Of a stretch of 58,331 nucleotides of DNA, positions 17,907 through 25,353 are shown in pieces. The position numbers and the translations under genes are program-made. The DNA comes from JBJEDU01 sp051872395 (GTDB lineage: Bacteria; Bacillota_I; Bacilli_A; RFN20; CAG-826). Location: NCBI GenBank assembly GCA_051872395.1, contig JBJEDU010000001.1, positions 1 through 58,331 of the forward strand, in the 5' to 3' direction. Each line of letters begins with the position of its first letter. Within the stretch, counting starts at the first letter, position 1. The notes under the pieces were generated by a model. It ran no database searches. It saw only the letters and a program-made list of their open reading frames with translations, and had not been told where the DNA came from.

Positions 17907-18260
17907 TTATTTCTTTTCTAAATCTTTCAATAAATCTTTTTGAAGAGCTTCTTTTTGTTCAGGAGTTAAATCTTCAATTGTAATTTGTTTTCCTTTGCTT
18001 GTCTTTTTAACATAGACCACGGTAGCGATGATATTCGCTACTAACAAGAGGAATAAAGGAATTACAATAACGAACAAAAATACTGTTGGATTATTTTGAA
18101 AATATGGAATCATTCCAGATTTATTCAAGTTAATAGTTACTTCTTCAGGAGTAGTGGGCATTGTTGCGATCATAATAATCGAAATAATAAACAAAAATAA
18201 AGTCAAGGCAACATCTAATCCAAATAAAGTAGCAAATAAAATTTTCTTATTTTTACTCAT
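17907..18260 (-). CDS. Small two-pass membrane protein
   Basis: 117 residues with two hydrophobic segments (about 6-32 and 54-82), a Thr/Pro-rich loop between them, and a charged C-terminal tail (EDLTPEQKEALQKDLLKDLEKK) that should form a helix in the cytoplasm. It has its own promoter (18287-18315) and lies between the terminated TasA-like unit and the riboswitch leader. The C-terminal helix resembles that of small accessory proteins that contact a partner, but no family is recognised. Its position suggests a role in the same surface system, for instance as a membrane adaptor. This is inference from context only. Confidence 0.6.
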   Translation of the reverse strand: MSKNKKILFATLFGLDVALTLFLFIISIIMIATMPTTPEEVTINLNKSGMIPYFQNNPTVFLFVIVIPLFLLLVANIIATVVYVKKTSKGKQITIEDLTPEQKEALQKDLLKDLEKK

Positions 18261-18286
18261 ATCTTTTACCTATTTTTCTACTTGTA

Positions 18287-18315
18287 ATTATATCTATGCT
18301 TTAAAATTTACACAA
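18287..18315 (-). promoter_or_regulatory. Promoter of the small membrane protein gene
   Basis: Minus-strand TTGTGT (18310-18315) and a perfect TATAAT (18287-18292) with 17 bases between them, about 25 bases ahead of the ATG at 18260. Confidence 0.6.
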
Positions 18316-18341
18316 TAAATATTTTTTTCTCGCTTTTTAGT

Positions 18342-18372
18342 AAAAAAGGGCTAATAAGTTATCTACTAGCCC
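18342..18372 (-). terminator. Terminator of the TasA-like gene pair
   Basis: On the minus strand GGGCTAGTAGATAACTTATTAGCCC forms a stem (GGGCTA with TAGCCC, extended by wobble pairs) directly followed by six T residues. It separates the two major subunit genes from the downstream units. Confidence 0.8.
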
Positions 18373-18394
18373 AATTTTTACTTTTTAATAATTA

Positions 18395-19333
18395 TTAAAG
18401 TGTGGCTTTGACTGCATAGAATGACATTGTTGATTTAATGTCTTCTGCGATGTTAGAAGCAGTGTTAACAACGTTTGGATCTTCACCTTCAAACCATGCG
18501 GTTGCAACAACTTCAACAGTTGTAGTACTTGAAGATAAAGTTGCGAGGTAGTTTTCTTTAGCTTCTAACGTTGTGATACTTAAAGTACCATCTTCGATAG
18601 CTTCATCACTAGTTGCGTTAATAATTTTAACGCCTTCATCACCATAAGTAGTGGAAACATTTGGAGTACCTTCTTTGACATATTTTAAGTCATCAAGTGT
18701 ACCAGTTTGTTTTGGTGCCCACACTAAGGCATCACCACCATCAGGTTGTAAACATAATCTATAACCTTTGATTGGATCGGTAGCTTCAACAGTAATGCCT
18801 CCATCAGAATAGGATACTGTTGAAACTTTGTGATCGAAAAGTAAGGCGTAATCGTTTGTAGTACTGGTAGTTAATGTGAATTTTAATTTAAAGCTAACAG
18901 CATAATAAACTTGATAATCAGTAGAAACTTCGTGAACCATTAATGGAGTTGTTCCATGAGTTGCATTATTAGCAGCGTCATCTTCATAAGCTTTAAAATC
19001 AGTGAATCCACCTGAATATCCTAATGTATCACCATAGTCATCACAAACGACACCAAAGGCTTTTTCAGAAGCAGAATCATAACTACCATGAGTTAATGGT
19101 TCGAATTTAACTGTTTGTGTTGCGTGTCCTGAACCTGTATCTGTAACAGTTGTTCCTTGTAAAGCAGTCGCTTCGACTTCTAAGACAGAATTGGTATTAA
19201 CGACATGGATATTAGATAAATCTAAATCCACTCTTCTAATTGATTGAAACCATGCAACGGTTGCGGTGCTGGCAGCAGCTGTGCTAAGAACTAACATAGC
19301 AATAGCTGGTACTAAAATTTTTGATTTTTTCAT
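18395..19333 (-). CDS. TasA-like secreted subunit A
   Basis: MKKSKILVPAIA, a hydrophobic core and TVAWF (AWF at 27-29) form a SipW-type signal. The mature protein is about 285 residues, Thr/Ser/Val-rich and beta-strand-like, and ends with AWFEGEDPN 33 residues before the stop. It is a paralog of the gene 19 bases upstream: the first dozen residues differ only slightly and the C-terminal spacing is identical. Having a dedicated, terminated two-gene unit suggests these are the abundant fibre subunits, while the long operon supplies processing and accessory parts. Relation to TasA/CalY is inferred from the signal and length. Confidence 0.82.
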   Translation of the reverse strand: MKKSKILVPAIAMLVLSTAAASTATVAWFQSIRRVDLDLSNIHVVNTNSVLEVEATALQGTTVTDTGSGHATQTVKFEPLTHGSYDSASEKAFGVVCDDYGDTLGYSGGFTDFKAYEDDAANNATHGTTPLMVHEVSTDYQVYYAVSFKLKFTLTTSTTNDYALLFDHKVSTVSYSDGGITVEATDPIKGYRLCLQPDGGDALVWAPKQTGTLDDLKYVKEGTPNVSTTYGDEGVKIINATSDEAIEDGTLSITTLEAKENYLATLSSSTTTVEVVATAWFEGEDPNVVNTASNIAEDIKSTMSFYAVKATL

Positions 19334-19352
19334 ATTATTTATTTCTCCCTAA

Positions 19353-20201
19353 TTATTTTGTGAGTCTCGCTGTTTTCCAAACGATAGAACTTGCAAATTC
19401 CATTGCTAAACCATTAGCAGAATTTACAATTGATGAATCGCATCCTTCAAACCAAGAATAGCAATCTACAGATATTGTTTTGGTATCGCTTGGGAAAGTT
19501 CCTAAGCAAAGCTTATGTGTTCCGGTATCCACATCATCAGCAGGAACGGTATCGTCTTTAGTTAAGTTAGCAGCCGCTATTTCCGTGCCGCTTACATCGG
19601 ATGTCGATGTTGCGCTTTTTACGGTAGCATCAGTGGTTTCTGGAGCCCAAGTTAAATATTTTGATCCATTAACGAATCCCATTCTAAATCCTTTATGAAC
19701 AGTACCACCTGCAGTTGTATATGCGCTAGGTAAAGTTAACGTAGAATTCGCGGCATCAAAATATAAACCATATGTTCCCATCGAAGAATCAACGGTAATT
19801 GTAAATGTAATTGTCCATTTAGCGTAATAGTAGAATTTTGTTCCATCACCTAAAGTGCCAGCTTCTGGATTAGCAGTTACATCTTTTAATGATTCTACAG
19901 CGGTTCCATCGGCTGTAAATGTGTCTGAACCATAAACTGTAGGAGTATCGCTCATATTAACAGAAGCATCTCTTAAACGGTTATATGTTAAAGATTTTCC
20001 GAGAGCATCGATTGTTACCGCGTCATTTGCGTTAGATAATGTGTATCCTAAATTAACTTCTGGGTTAATAACTTGAATACCAGAAATATCAACTTTTGCT
20101 GCAGTCATACCTGTAAACCATGCAACAGTGGAGGTTGCTAAAGCTGTACCACTTAAAAGAAGTACCGCGATAGCAGGAATAAGAATTTTTGATTTTTTCA
20201 T
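19353..20201 (-). CDS. TasA-like secreted subunit B
   Basis: Start chosen at MKKSKILIPA because a strong GAAGGAGAG site lies 6 bases before it; an earlier in-frame ATG would add eight residues and shift the signal out of register. AWF is at 27-29. The mature part is about 255 residues, rich in Thr, Ala and Ser, with SWFEGCDSS 33 residues from the C-terminus, exactly matching the spacing in its paralog downstream. First gene of its unit, with a leader of about 150 bases that contains a long imperfect hairpin around 20300. Likely an extracellular fibre subunit processed by the SipW-like peptidase. Confidence 0.82.
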   Translation of the reverse strand: MKKSKILIPAIAVLLLSGTALATSTVAWFTGMTAAKVDISGIQVINPEVNLGYTLSNANDAVTIDALGKSLTYNRLRDASVNMSDTPTVYGSDTFTADGTAVESLKDVTANPEAGTLGDGTKFYYYAKWTITFTITVDSSMGTYGLYFDAANSTLTLPSAYTTAGGTVHKGFRMGFVNGSKYLTWAPETTDATVKSATSTSDVSGTEIAAANLTKDDTVPADDVDTGTHKLCLGTFPSDTKTISVDCYSWFEGCDSSIVNSANGLAMEFASSIVWKTARLTK

Positions 20202-20225
20202 AAGTTTCTCTCCTTCATACTTCAA

Positions 20226-20431
20226 AGTATAAAAAAATTCAACCAGAGAATTCCTTCTTTGGAGGGATGATAGTATGAAGTTCGTTTTTTCTCGATGAAT
20301 GGGACTTTCAATGAGAGAAACTCGCTTCTTTTATATTAAACAATATTTTTCCAATTTCTTGCAACAATTATTTTCTTATTAATAAAATTAATATTCTCTT
20401 GTTTTGCTAATAAATATGCTATCATAAATAT
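20226..20431. other. Divergent intergenic region with leader hairpin
   Basis: Separates the TasA-like unit (leftward) from the CBS gene (rightward). In the leftward leader, TTTCTCTCATTGAAAG can fold back on TTCATCGAGAAA (about 20290-20332), giving a stem without a T tract. A CCTCC...GGAGGG-like stretch lies near 20260. I see no confident sigma-A promoter for the leftward unit and no GEMM motif here. Confidence 0.4.
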
Positions 20432-20836
20432 ATGAATATATTATTTTATTTAATTCCTAAAAAGGATGTTTATTATTTACTTGATACATTCACTATTCGT
20501 CAAGCATTAGAAAAGATGGAATATCATCATTATTCTTGCATTCCAATTTTGGATAAGGATGGTAATTATGTTTCTTCTATTTCTGATGGAGATTTACTTT
20601 GGTATATTAAAGGACATAATCTCGATATTAAATCAATCGAACATACATTAGTTAAGGATATTCCAATTAGTCGTCCGTTAGCGCCTATTAAAATCGATGC
20701 GAATATGAATGAATTAACTTTTTTAATTGCTAATCAAAACTTTGTTCCTGTCGTTGATGATCGAAACAAATTTATTGGAATTATTACTCGTCAAGTAGTG
20801 TTAAGGGAACTTTATAAAAAAGCAAAAATTGAATAA
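20432..20836 (+). CDS. CBS-pair protein, DarB/CbpB-like c-di-AMP receptor
   Basis: 134 residues made almost only of two CBS repeats (about 10-65 and 75-128). The end, FIGIITRQVVLRELYKKAK, closely resembles the end of Bacillus DarB/YkuL (FEGIFTRRVVLKEL), a small c-di-AMP-binding protein that regulates Rel and pyruvate carboxylase. The length is also close (about 147 in DarB). It is 2 bases upstream of an MscS channel gene, and c-di-AMP governs osmolyte and ion homeostasis in Bacillota. The window also encodes the matching cyclase (29651). The family is well supported as CBS; the DarB assignment is an inference from the C-terminal match. Confidence 0.75.
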   Translation: MNILFYLIPKKDVYYLLDTFTIRQALEKMEYHHYSCIPILDKDGNYVSSISDGDLLWYIKGHNLDIKSIEHTLVKDIPISRPLAPIKIDANMNELTFLIANQNFVPVVDDRNKFIGIITRQVVLRELYKKAKIE

Positions 20837-20838
20837 TT

Positions 20839-21654
20839 ATGGAATTTTTTAGAACGATTGGAAACTGGCTCTCTTCATCTGGATGGTCATTTTTATTTAC
20901 CATCATTTTACTTATTGTTTCTTTCTTTGTTATAAAACTTATTACTTTTATTTTAAGAAAAATATTATATGCGACAAAAATTGATAATGCGGTCGTCGTC
21001 TTTTATTCATCTTTGTGTAGCGTTATTTTATGGATTGTTGTCATTTTACTTGTAGCTTCTATTTTAGGTATTGATACATCTTATTTTATTGTTGCTTTAA
21101 GTGGTGCGGCAGTGGCGATTGGTTTAGCGCTTAAAGATTCTTTAGGCAATTTAGCGTCAGGAATTCTTATTATCTATAACAAACCATTTAAAAGAGGAGA
21201 CTGGGTTAACATTGATAATGTTGAAGGAACAGTTCTCAATATTAAATTATTAACAACTGAACTCATCACCGCGGATAATCGTAAAGTAGTTATTCCAAAT
21301 AATACCATTTCAACGAATTCAGTAATCAATTATACAGGTCTATCCACTCGAAGACTTGATATGACATATTCTTTAAGTTATGAAAATGATATTGAATTAG
21401 TGTATAAGGCATTTAAAGAAGTAGCGAGCAAGGATAAAAGAGTGTTAAAAGAACCATCCTTTATGATTAAATTACAAAAAACTAATTCTAATAATATGGA
21501 ATTTGCGTTTAGAGTTTGGGTAAAAACAAAAGATTATTGGGATGTTTATTGGGATATGCCTAAACAAGTATTTGATACTTTTAAAAAATACAATATTAAG
21601 ATGTCGTTCTCGACATATGAACTAGATATTAAAAATAATAAAAATGAAAATTAA
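20839..21654 (+). CDS. mscS: Small-conductance mechanosensitive channel (MscS)
   Basis: Three membrane segments (about 15-38, 58-80, 84-112) are followed by the MscS pore helix and beta domain. VALSGAAVAIGLALKDSLGN with the Gly/Ala pattern of the TM3 pore, and FKRGDWVNI...VEGTVLNI...TELITADNRKVVIPN are diagnostic. It opens under membrane tension and releases solutes on osmotic downshift. 271 residues is normal. It follows the CBS gene by 2 bases and overlaps the next gene by 11 bases, so it is part of a four-gene operon (20432-24410). Confidence 0.93.
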   Translation: MEFFRTIGNWLSSSGWSFLFTIILLIVSFFVIKLITFILRKILYATKIDNAVVVFYSSLCSVILWIVVILLVASILGIDTSYFIVALSGAAVAIGLALKDSLGNLASGILIIYNKPFKRGDWVNIDNVEGTVLNIKLLTTELITADNRKVVIPNNTISTNSVINYTGLSTRRLDMTYSLSYENDIELVYKAFKEVASKDKRVLKEPSFMIKLQKTNSNNMEFAFRVWVKTKDYWDVYWDMPKQVFDTFKKYNIKMSFSTYELDIKNNKNEN

Positions 21655-23188
21655 TAAATTTATAACATTATCACTATTTTCTTTATTATCTTTATCTATA
21701 TTTAATATTAATTATATAAATAATTATAATAATATCTCTCCTGTTAAAGCGGAAGAAGAATACAAGATTGAAATTACCACTTTATCATCTTATTCATATT
21801 ACGTTAATGAAGATATTAATTTTGATGTCTCTTCTTCATCATCAATTGATGAAAGTTATACATTTAATTGGTCGATTATTAATGTAGATGATGAAATTGT
21901 TTATACTTCCTTAAATAAATCTTTTTCTTATCGCTTTTCCACTGAAGGAATTTATGACATTAATTTGATTATTAATAACAGTGTTAATCTCACTAAACAA
22001 ATCAATATTTATAATGAGTTAAATCACACTCCTGAATTATCTTTTAACTGCGATGAAAATATTAGTTATTTACTTACTTCATCTAAGATTTTCGAGATTC
22101 AAGCTTATATCGATGAAGTGATAGATGATGATTATATTTATAATTGGGTCATTGAAGATCATGATATTATTTCTTTTTCTTCTTTCACTAATGAATCTTC
22201 GCTCGTTTTAAATCCATTAAAAGAAGGAAAGACCAAACTTATTTTAAATGCCTCTAAACCTAATCTTGGTGATATCAAATCAAAATCAATTAACATCACT
22301 GTCATCAAAGAAATTAAAACGATAGATGCTTTACCAACTTCTAATTATTTGACTCCTGGTAGTGACTTACTCATTGATTTTACTATTAATACAATTCCTC
22401 ATGTTGTTAATTATGATTTCAATTATGAAATATATTTTAATAATGAGATATTTACTGATTATACAAAAATACTCAATTATTCCTTGCTTATTAAAAATGT
22501 TCAAGAAGGAAAATATAAAATAAAAATCGAATCAATTTCTTCATTTAAAACGGTCAATATTACTGTTGATAAATATCAATTTAGAGCGGTTTTTAACATG
22601 ATTCTTCCTTATTTGTTATCGATTTTAATTATTGTTCTTACGATTTTAATTTATGTTAAAACGAAAAAGAAGAAAGCATTAACCATTAAAGAATGTGTCG
22701 AATTGTTATCGACTTTAGAAAATAAATATTATTTGGATAAAGCAAACAATAAAATTAACGAAAAGAGTTTATATTTATCATTTAAAAAGCTGTACAAATT
22801 AGTGTCTTCTTTAAAATTGGAGGCTAATCGTTTTGTTATGAATATATCCGCGGATGCATTCAATATTGTTTCTTTGTGCGAAGATAGCTTATCTTTCCTT
22901 CATAAAATTAAAATGAAAGATTTCAAGAAATTATCTTTAATTGATAAAATGGCAATCTTTGATTTGGTGTTCGAAAAACAAATTGATGAAATAATTAAAA
23001 CGAGCAATTTATTTTTAAAAAATTATGAAGAATATCAATCATATCGCGATGATGAAAATAAAAAAGATATAAGTCAAGACAAATTACCTTTAATCAAATT
23101 AGAGTTTAAAAATCGTAACGATTATTTAGAATATATATTAGAATTAGCGAAGCAGAAGAAAGAAAAAGATGACGCGATTGATAAATAA
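21644..23188 (+). CDS. Single-pass protein with extracellular Ig/PKD-like domains
   Basis: A signal peptide (about 1-37, ending near PVKAEEE) is followed by about 280 residues with two or three beta-sandwich-like repeats (NFDVSSSSS...TFNWSI and YNWVIEDHD patterns resemble PKD/Ig folds). A membrane helix near 318-340 is followed by a KTKKKK stop-transfer and about 170 cytoplasmic, helix-rich residues. It overlaps the MscS gene at the start and the next gene at the end. The topology suggests a surface sensor or linker whose cytoplasmic part contacts the next gene product. No named family recognised. Confidence 0.7.
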   Translation: MKINKFITLSLFSLLSLSIFNINYINNYNNISPVKAEEEYKIEITTLSSYSYYVNEDINFDVSSSSSIDESYTFNWSIINVDDEIVYTSLNKSFSYRFSTEGIYDINLIINNSVNLTKQINIYNELNHTPELSFNCDENISYLLTSSKIFEIQAYIDEVIDDDYIYNWVIEDHDIISFSSFTNESSLVLNPLKEGKTKLILNASKPNLGDIKSKSINITVIKEIKTIDALPTSNYLTPGSDLLIDFTINTIPHVVNYDFNYEIYFNNEIFTDYTKILNYSLLIKNVQEGKYKIKIESISSFKTVNITVDKYQFRAVFNMILPYLLSILIIVLTILIYVKTKKKKALTIKECVELLSTLENKYYLDKANNKINEKSLYLSFKKLYKLVSSLKLEANRFVMNISADAFNIVSLCEDSLSFLHKIKMKDFKKLSLIDKMAIFDLVFEKQIDEIIKTSNLFLKNYEEYQSYRDDENKKDISQDKLPLIKLEFKNRNDYLEYILELAKQKKEKDDAIDK

Positions 23189-24410
23189 AGTTAAAGACAA
23201 TCATTTAAATACGATTAAATATAATAAAGTTAATAATTTAATTCATGTGGATGTCGATATTTCTAATTATGAAATATTAGATAAAAAATTTGATGGTTTT
23301 ATTTATGAAATCAACCATCATTTCTTATCTTTTTATTTATCTAGTTGCTCTCCTTTAGAAAAATCTAAAGTCGAGAAATTACTATTTAATAAAAATAAGA
23401 TTAATTATCTATCTATCATTTTTTATAAGTCACCTTATTCTTTATTTAATCCCTCTTATTACATAGATAAATATCTCCGTGATTTTTCTATTAGTGAAGA
23501 GAAAGATATTTTTGAATTTTTAAACCAAATAAATAGTAATTATGAATATGAATTTTTTGTTAAAAATTATAGCGTTAGGAATGAATATAAAAATAACAAG
23601 ACATTCAAAGATGGAAAGTTATTGTTTGATTTTTATAAAAAACACGCGGAGGAAAATATTCTTTTCATTTCAAGTTTATTAGACACTGGATTTTCTATTA
23701 GAGGTTTGATTTATTCAGATTCTAGCGGATCTTTATCAAATAGAGATTATTATAATGTCACATTAGAGGAAGAACTAGCGGTTATTAATTATATCAAAGA
23801 AAAGAATCATGATTTAACCTATTATATTGAAATGAAATCCATTGATAAAATCGATGATTCTTTCTATCAAAATAATAAGCATTATCAAGTATTTGAAGGT
23901 GTCAATTATTTGTATCGAGATATTAATAATTATTTCTCTTTAAATGAGATGAATTATTCATATAAAGATAAAGATATTATAATCAATTATCTTCTTAGCG
24001 ATAATTATAATGTAATTGATCATTTTTCTTCTTTTTATCAATTATTGAATAATTATGTTTCCTATATTTATTTTCCTTTGATTGTCAAAGATTATAGTCA
24101 AGTCAATAAATATAACGAAGATATTGCTTCTTTATTAATTTATAAGGATGATAATTTTATATTTAATAATCTTAGTAAAGTCGTTGAAATATATAATGAC
24201 ATATTTATTCAAGGTCATTATGTAAAATTTACTAATATTGATATTCCTACTATTGGAATCATTAGTAATAATGTTATGACAGTTATCATCGATAAAAGAA
24301 ACATTAAAAAAGACCTCTCTATCAAATATAAAAATGATGAATATTTACTAAAATGTTCATCTAGTGATTTTGTATTTTTAAAACTTAATATAAATATTAA
24401 CGAAAAGTAG
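23169..24410 (+). CDS. Unknown protein coupled to the Ig-domain membrane protein
   Basis: 413 residues, rich in Asn, Tyr, Ile and Lys, without a signal peptide or membrane helix. The sequence alternates beta strands and helices, and nothing in it matches a catalytic motif I know. It overlaps the preceding gene by 20 bases and uses its reading-frame end for coupling, so the two proteins are probably made in fixed proportion and interact. It is the last gene of the CBS-MscS operon. A hairpin with weak terminator character follows at 24406-24433. Cytoplasmic location is inferred. Confidence 0.6.
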   Translation: MTRLINKVKDNHLNTIKYNKVNNLIHVDVDISNYEILDKKFDGFIYEINHHFLSFYLSSCSPLEKSKVEKLLFNKNKINYLSIIFYKSPYSLFNPSYYIDKYLRDFSISEEKDIFEFLNQINSNYEYEFFVKNYSVRNEYKNNKTFKDGKLLFDFYKKHAEENILFISSLLDTGFSIRGLIYSDSSGSLSNRDYYNVTLEEELAVINYIKEKNHDLTYYIEMKSIDKIDDSFYQNNKHYQVFEGVNYLYRDINNYFSLNEMNYSYKDKDIIINYLLSDNYNVIDHFSSFYQLLNNYVSYIYFPLIVKDYSQVNKYNEDIASLLIYKDDNFIFNNLSKVVEIYNDIFIQGHYVKFTNIDIPTIGIISNNVMTVIIDKRNIKKDLSIKYKNDEYLLKCSSSDFVFLKLNININEK

Positions 24411-24440
24411 AATTTAAATTTTTCAATTCTACTATATAAA
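24406..24440 (+). terminator. Probable terminator after the CBS-MscS operon
   Basis: AGTAGAATT (24406-24414) pairs perfectly with AATTCTACT (24425-24433). The T tract is interrupted and begins some bases later, so termination may be partial. Confidence 0.45.
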
Positions 24441-24509
24441 TTTTTAAAGTAGAAAAAAATAAATAATGAATAGAGTTATTTTTTATTTTTCTTATTTTAT
24501 ATTATTGGT

Positions 24510-25184
24510 ATGAAAGTTAATGAAATCGAAATACCAAATTATACTGAAAAAGAAGATAACCTCAATAGTATTACTCATGGATTGGCTTCAGTCGGTTTTC
24601 TTCTTTTAAGTATCCCTTTACTATATCACGCGATTAAAGTTTCTTATTATGATTTTATATGCGTTATTATTTATGTTCTCTCTTTAGTGGGTACTTTATT
24701 AATTTCTGGTGTATATCATGGTTTACCTAATTCTAAATATAAAAAGATTTTTAGAATATTAGATCATAGTTCGATATATCTTTTAATCGCAGGAACATAT
24801 ACACCGTTTACTTTAATTGCTTTAAAAGATGTTTCAGTGTTTTCTTTACCAGAAGGAGTATTTGGAATTATAATTTTCGCTTTAGTGTGGATAATCTCTA
24901 TAACAGGTATAATTTTAAACTACATAGATTTAAAGAAATTTTTAAAATTATCAATATTCCTCTATTTACTTGAAGGATGGTGTATCATCTTTGCGTTCAA
25001 ATCAATATATTTATCAATTGGACCGTTAGCGATGATTCTTCTTCTTTCTGGAGGAATAGTTTACTCTATTGGTGTAATCTTTTATTCGATAGGCAAAAAA
25101 ATAAAATATATTCACACTGTTTTTCATATATTTGTTGTCATTGCCAGTCTATTAATGTTTTTAAGCGTATATTTTATAATTTAA
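24510..25184 (+). CDS. Hemolysin III family (PAQR-like) membrane protein
   Basis: 224 residues with seven hydrophobic segments. Family marks are NSITHGLASVGFLLL near 18-32, SGVYHGLPNSKYKKIFRILDHSSIYLLIAG around 67-95 and YTPFTLIALK after it, plus HTVFHIFVVIA near the end. The His and Asp residues in these helices are the metal-site positions of the PAQR fold. Most bacterial members have no proven hemolytic activity, so the name should not be taken as a virulence claim. Single gene, with only a weak ribosome site before the ATG. Confidence 0.9.
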   Translation: MKVNEIEIPNYTEKEDNLNSITHGLASVGFLLLSIPLLYHAIKVSYYDFICVIIYVLSLVGTLLISGVYHGLPNSKYKKIFRILDHSSIYLLIAGTYTPFTLIALKDVSVFSLPEGVFGIIIFALVWIISITGIILNYIDLKKFLKLSIFLYLLEGWCIIFAFKSIYLSIGPLAMILLLSGGIVYSIGVIFYSIGKKIKYIHTVFHIFVVIASLLMFLSVYFII

Positions 25185-25244
25185 TAAAATTTTGATGGCA
25201 TCTAATTATTTTTTTAAACCGATTTTTTTGTCTAAAAATTAATA

Positions 25245-25273
25245 TTGACAACTATATATTTTAAATATATATT
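25245..25273 (+). promoter_or_regulatory. Promoter of the first starch-binding surface protein
   Basis: A perfect TTGACA at 25245-25250 and TATATT at 25268-25273 are spaced 17 bases apart, about 80 bases before the ATG at 25354. It is one of the best sigma-A promoters in the window. Confidence 0.7.
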
Positions 25274-25284
25274 TATTGATACGT

Positions 25285-25298
25285 CTAAAACGTTTTCA
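25285..25298. promoter_or_regulatory. cre-like / LacI-family operator candidate
   Basis: CTAAAACGTTTTCA contains the palindrome AAAACGTTTT. The complementary strand reads TGAAAACGTTTTAG, which fits the CcpA cre pattern except at its last two positions. It lies just downstream of the expected transcription start, a place where a bound repressor would block RNA polymerase. A sugar-responsive LacI-type regulator is a natural candidate for a starch-binding gene. Confidence 0.35.
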
Positions 25299-25353
25299 AT
25301 CAAATTATAACTTTTTTATGAATTTCTTTAGTAACTAATGGAGGTGGTTATTT

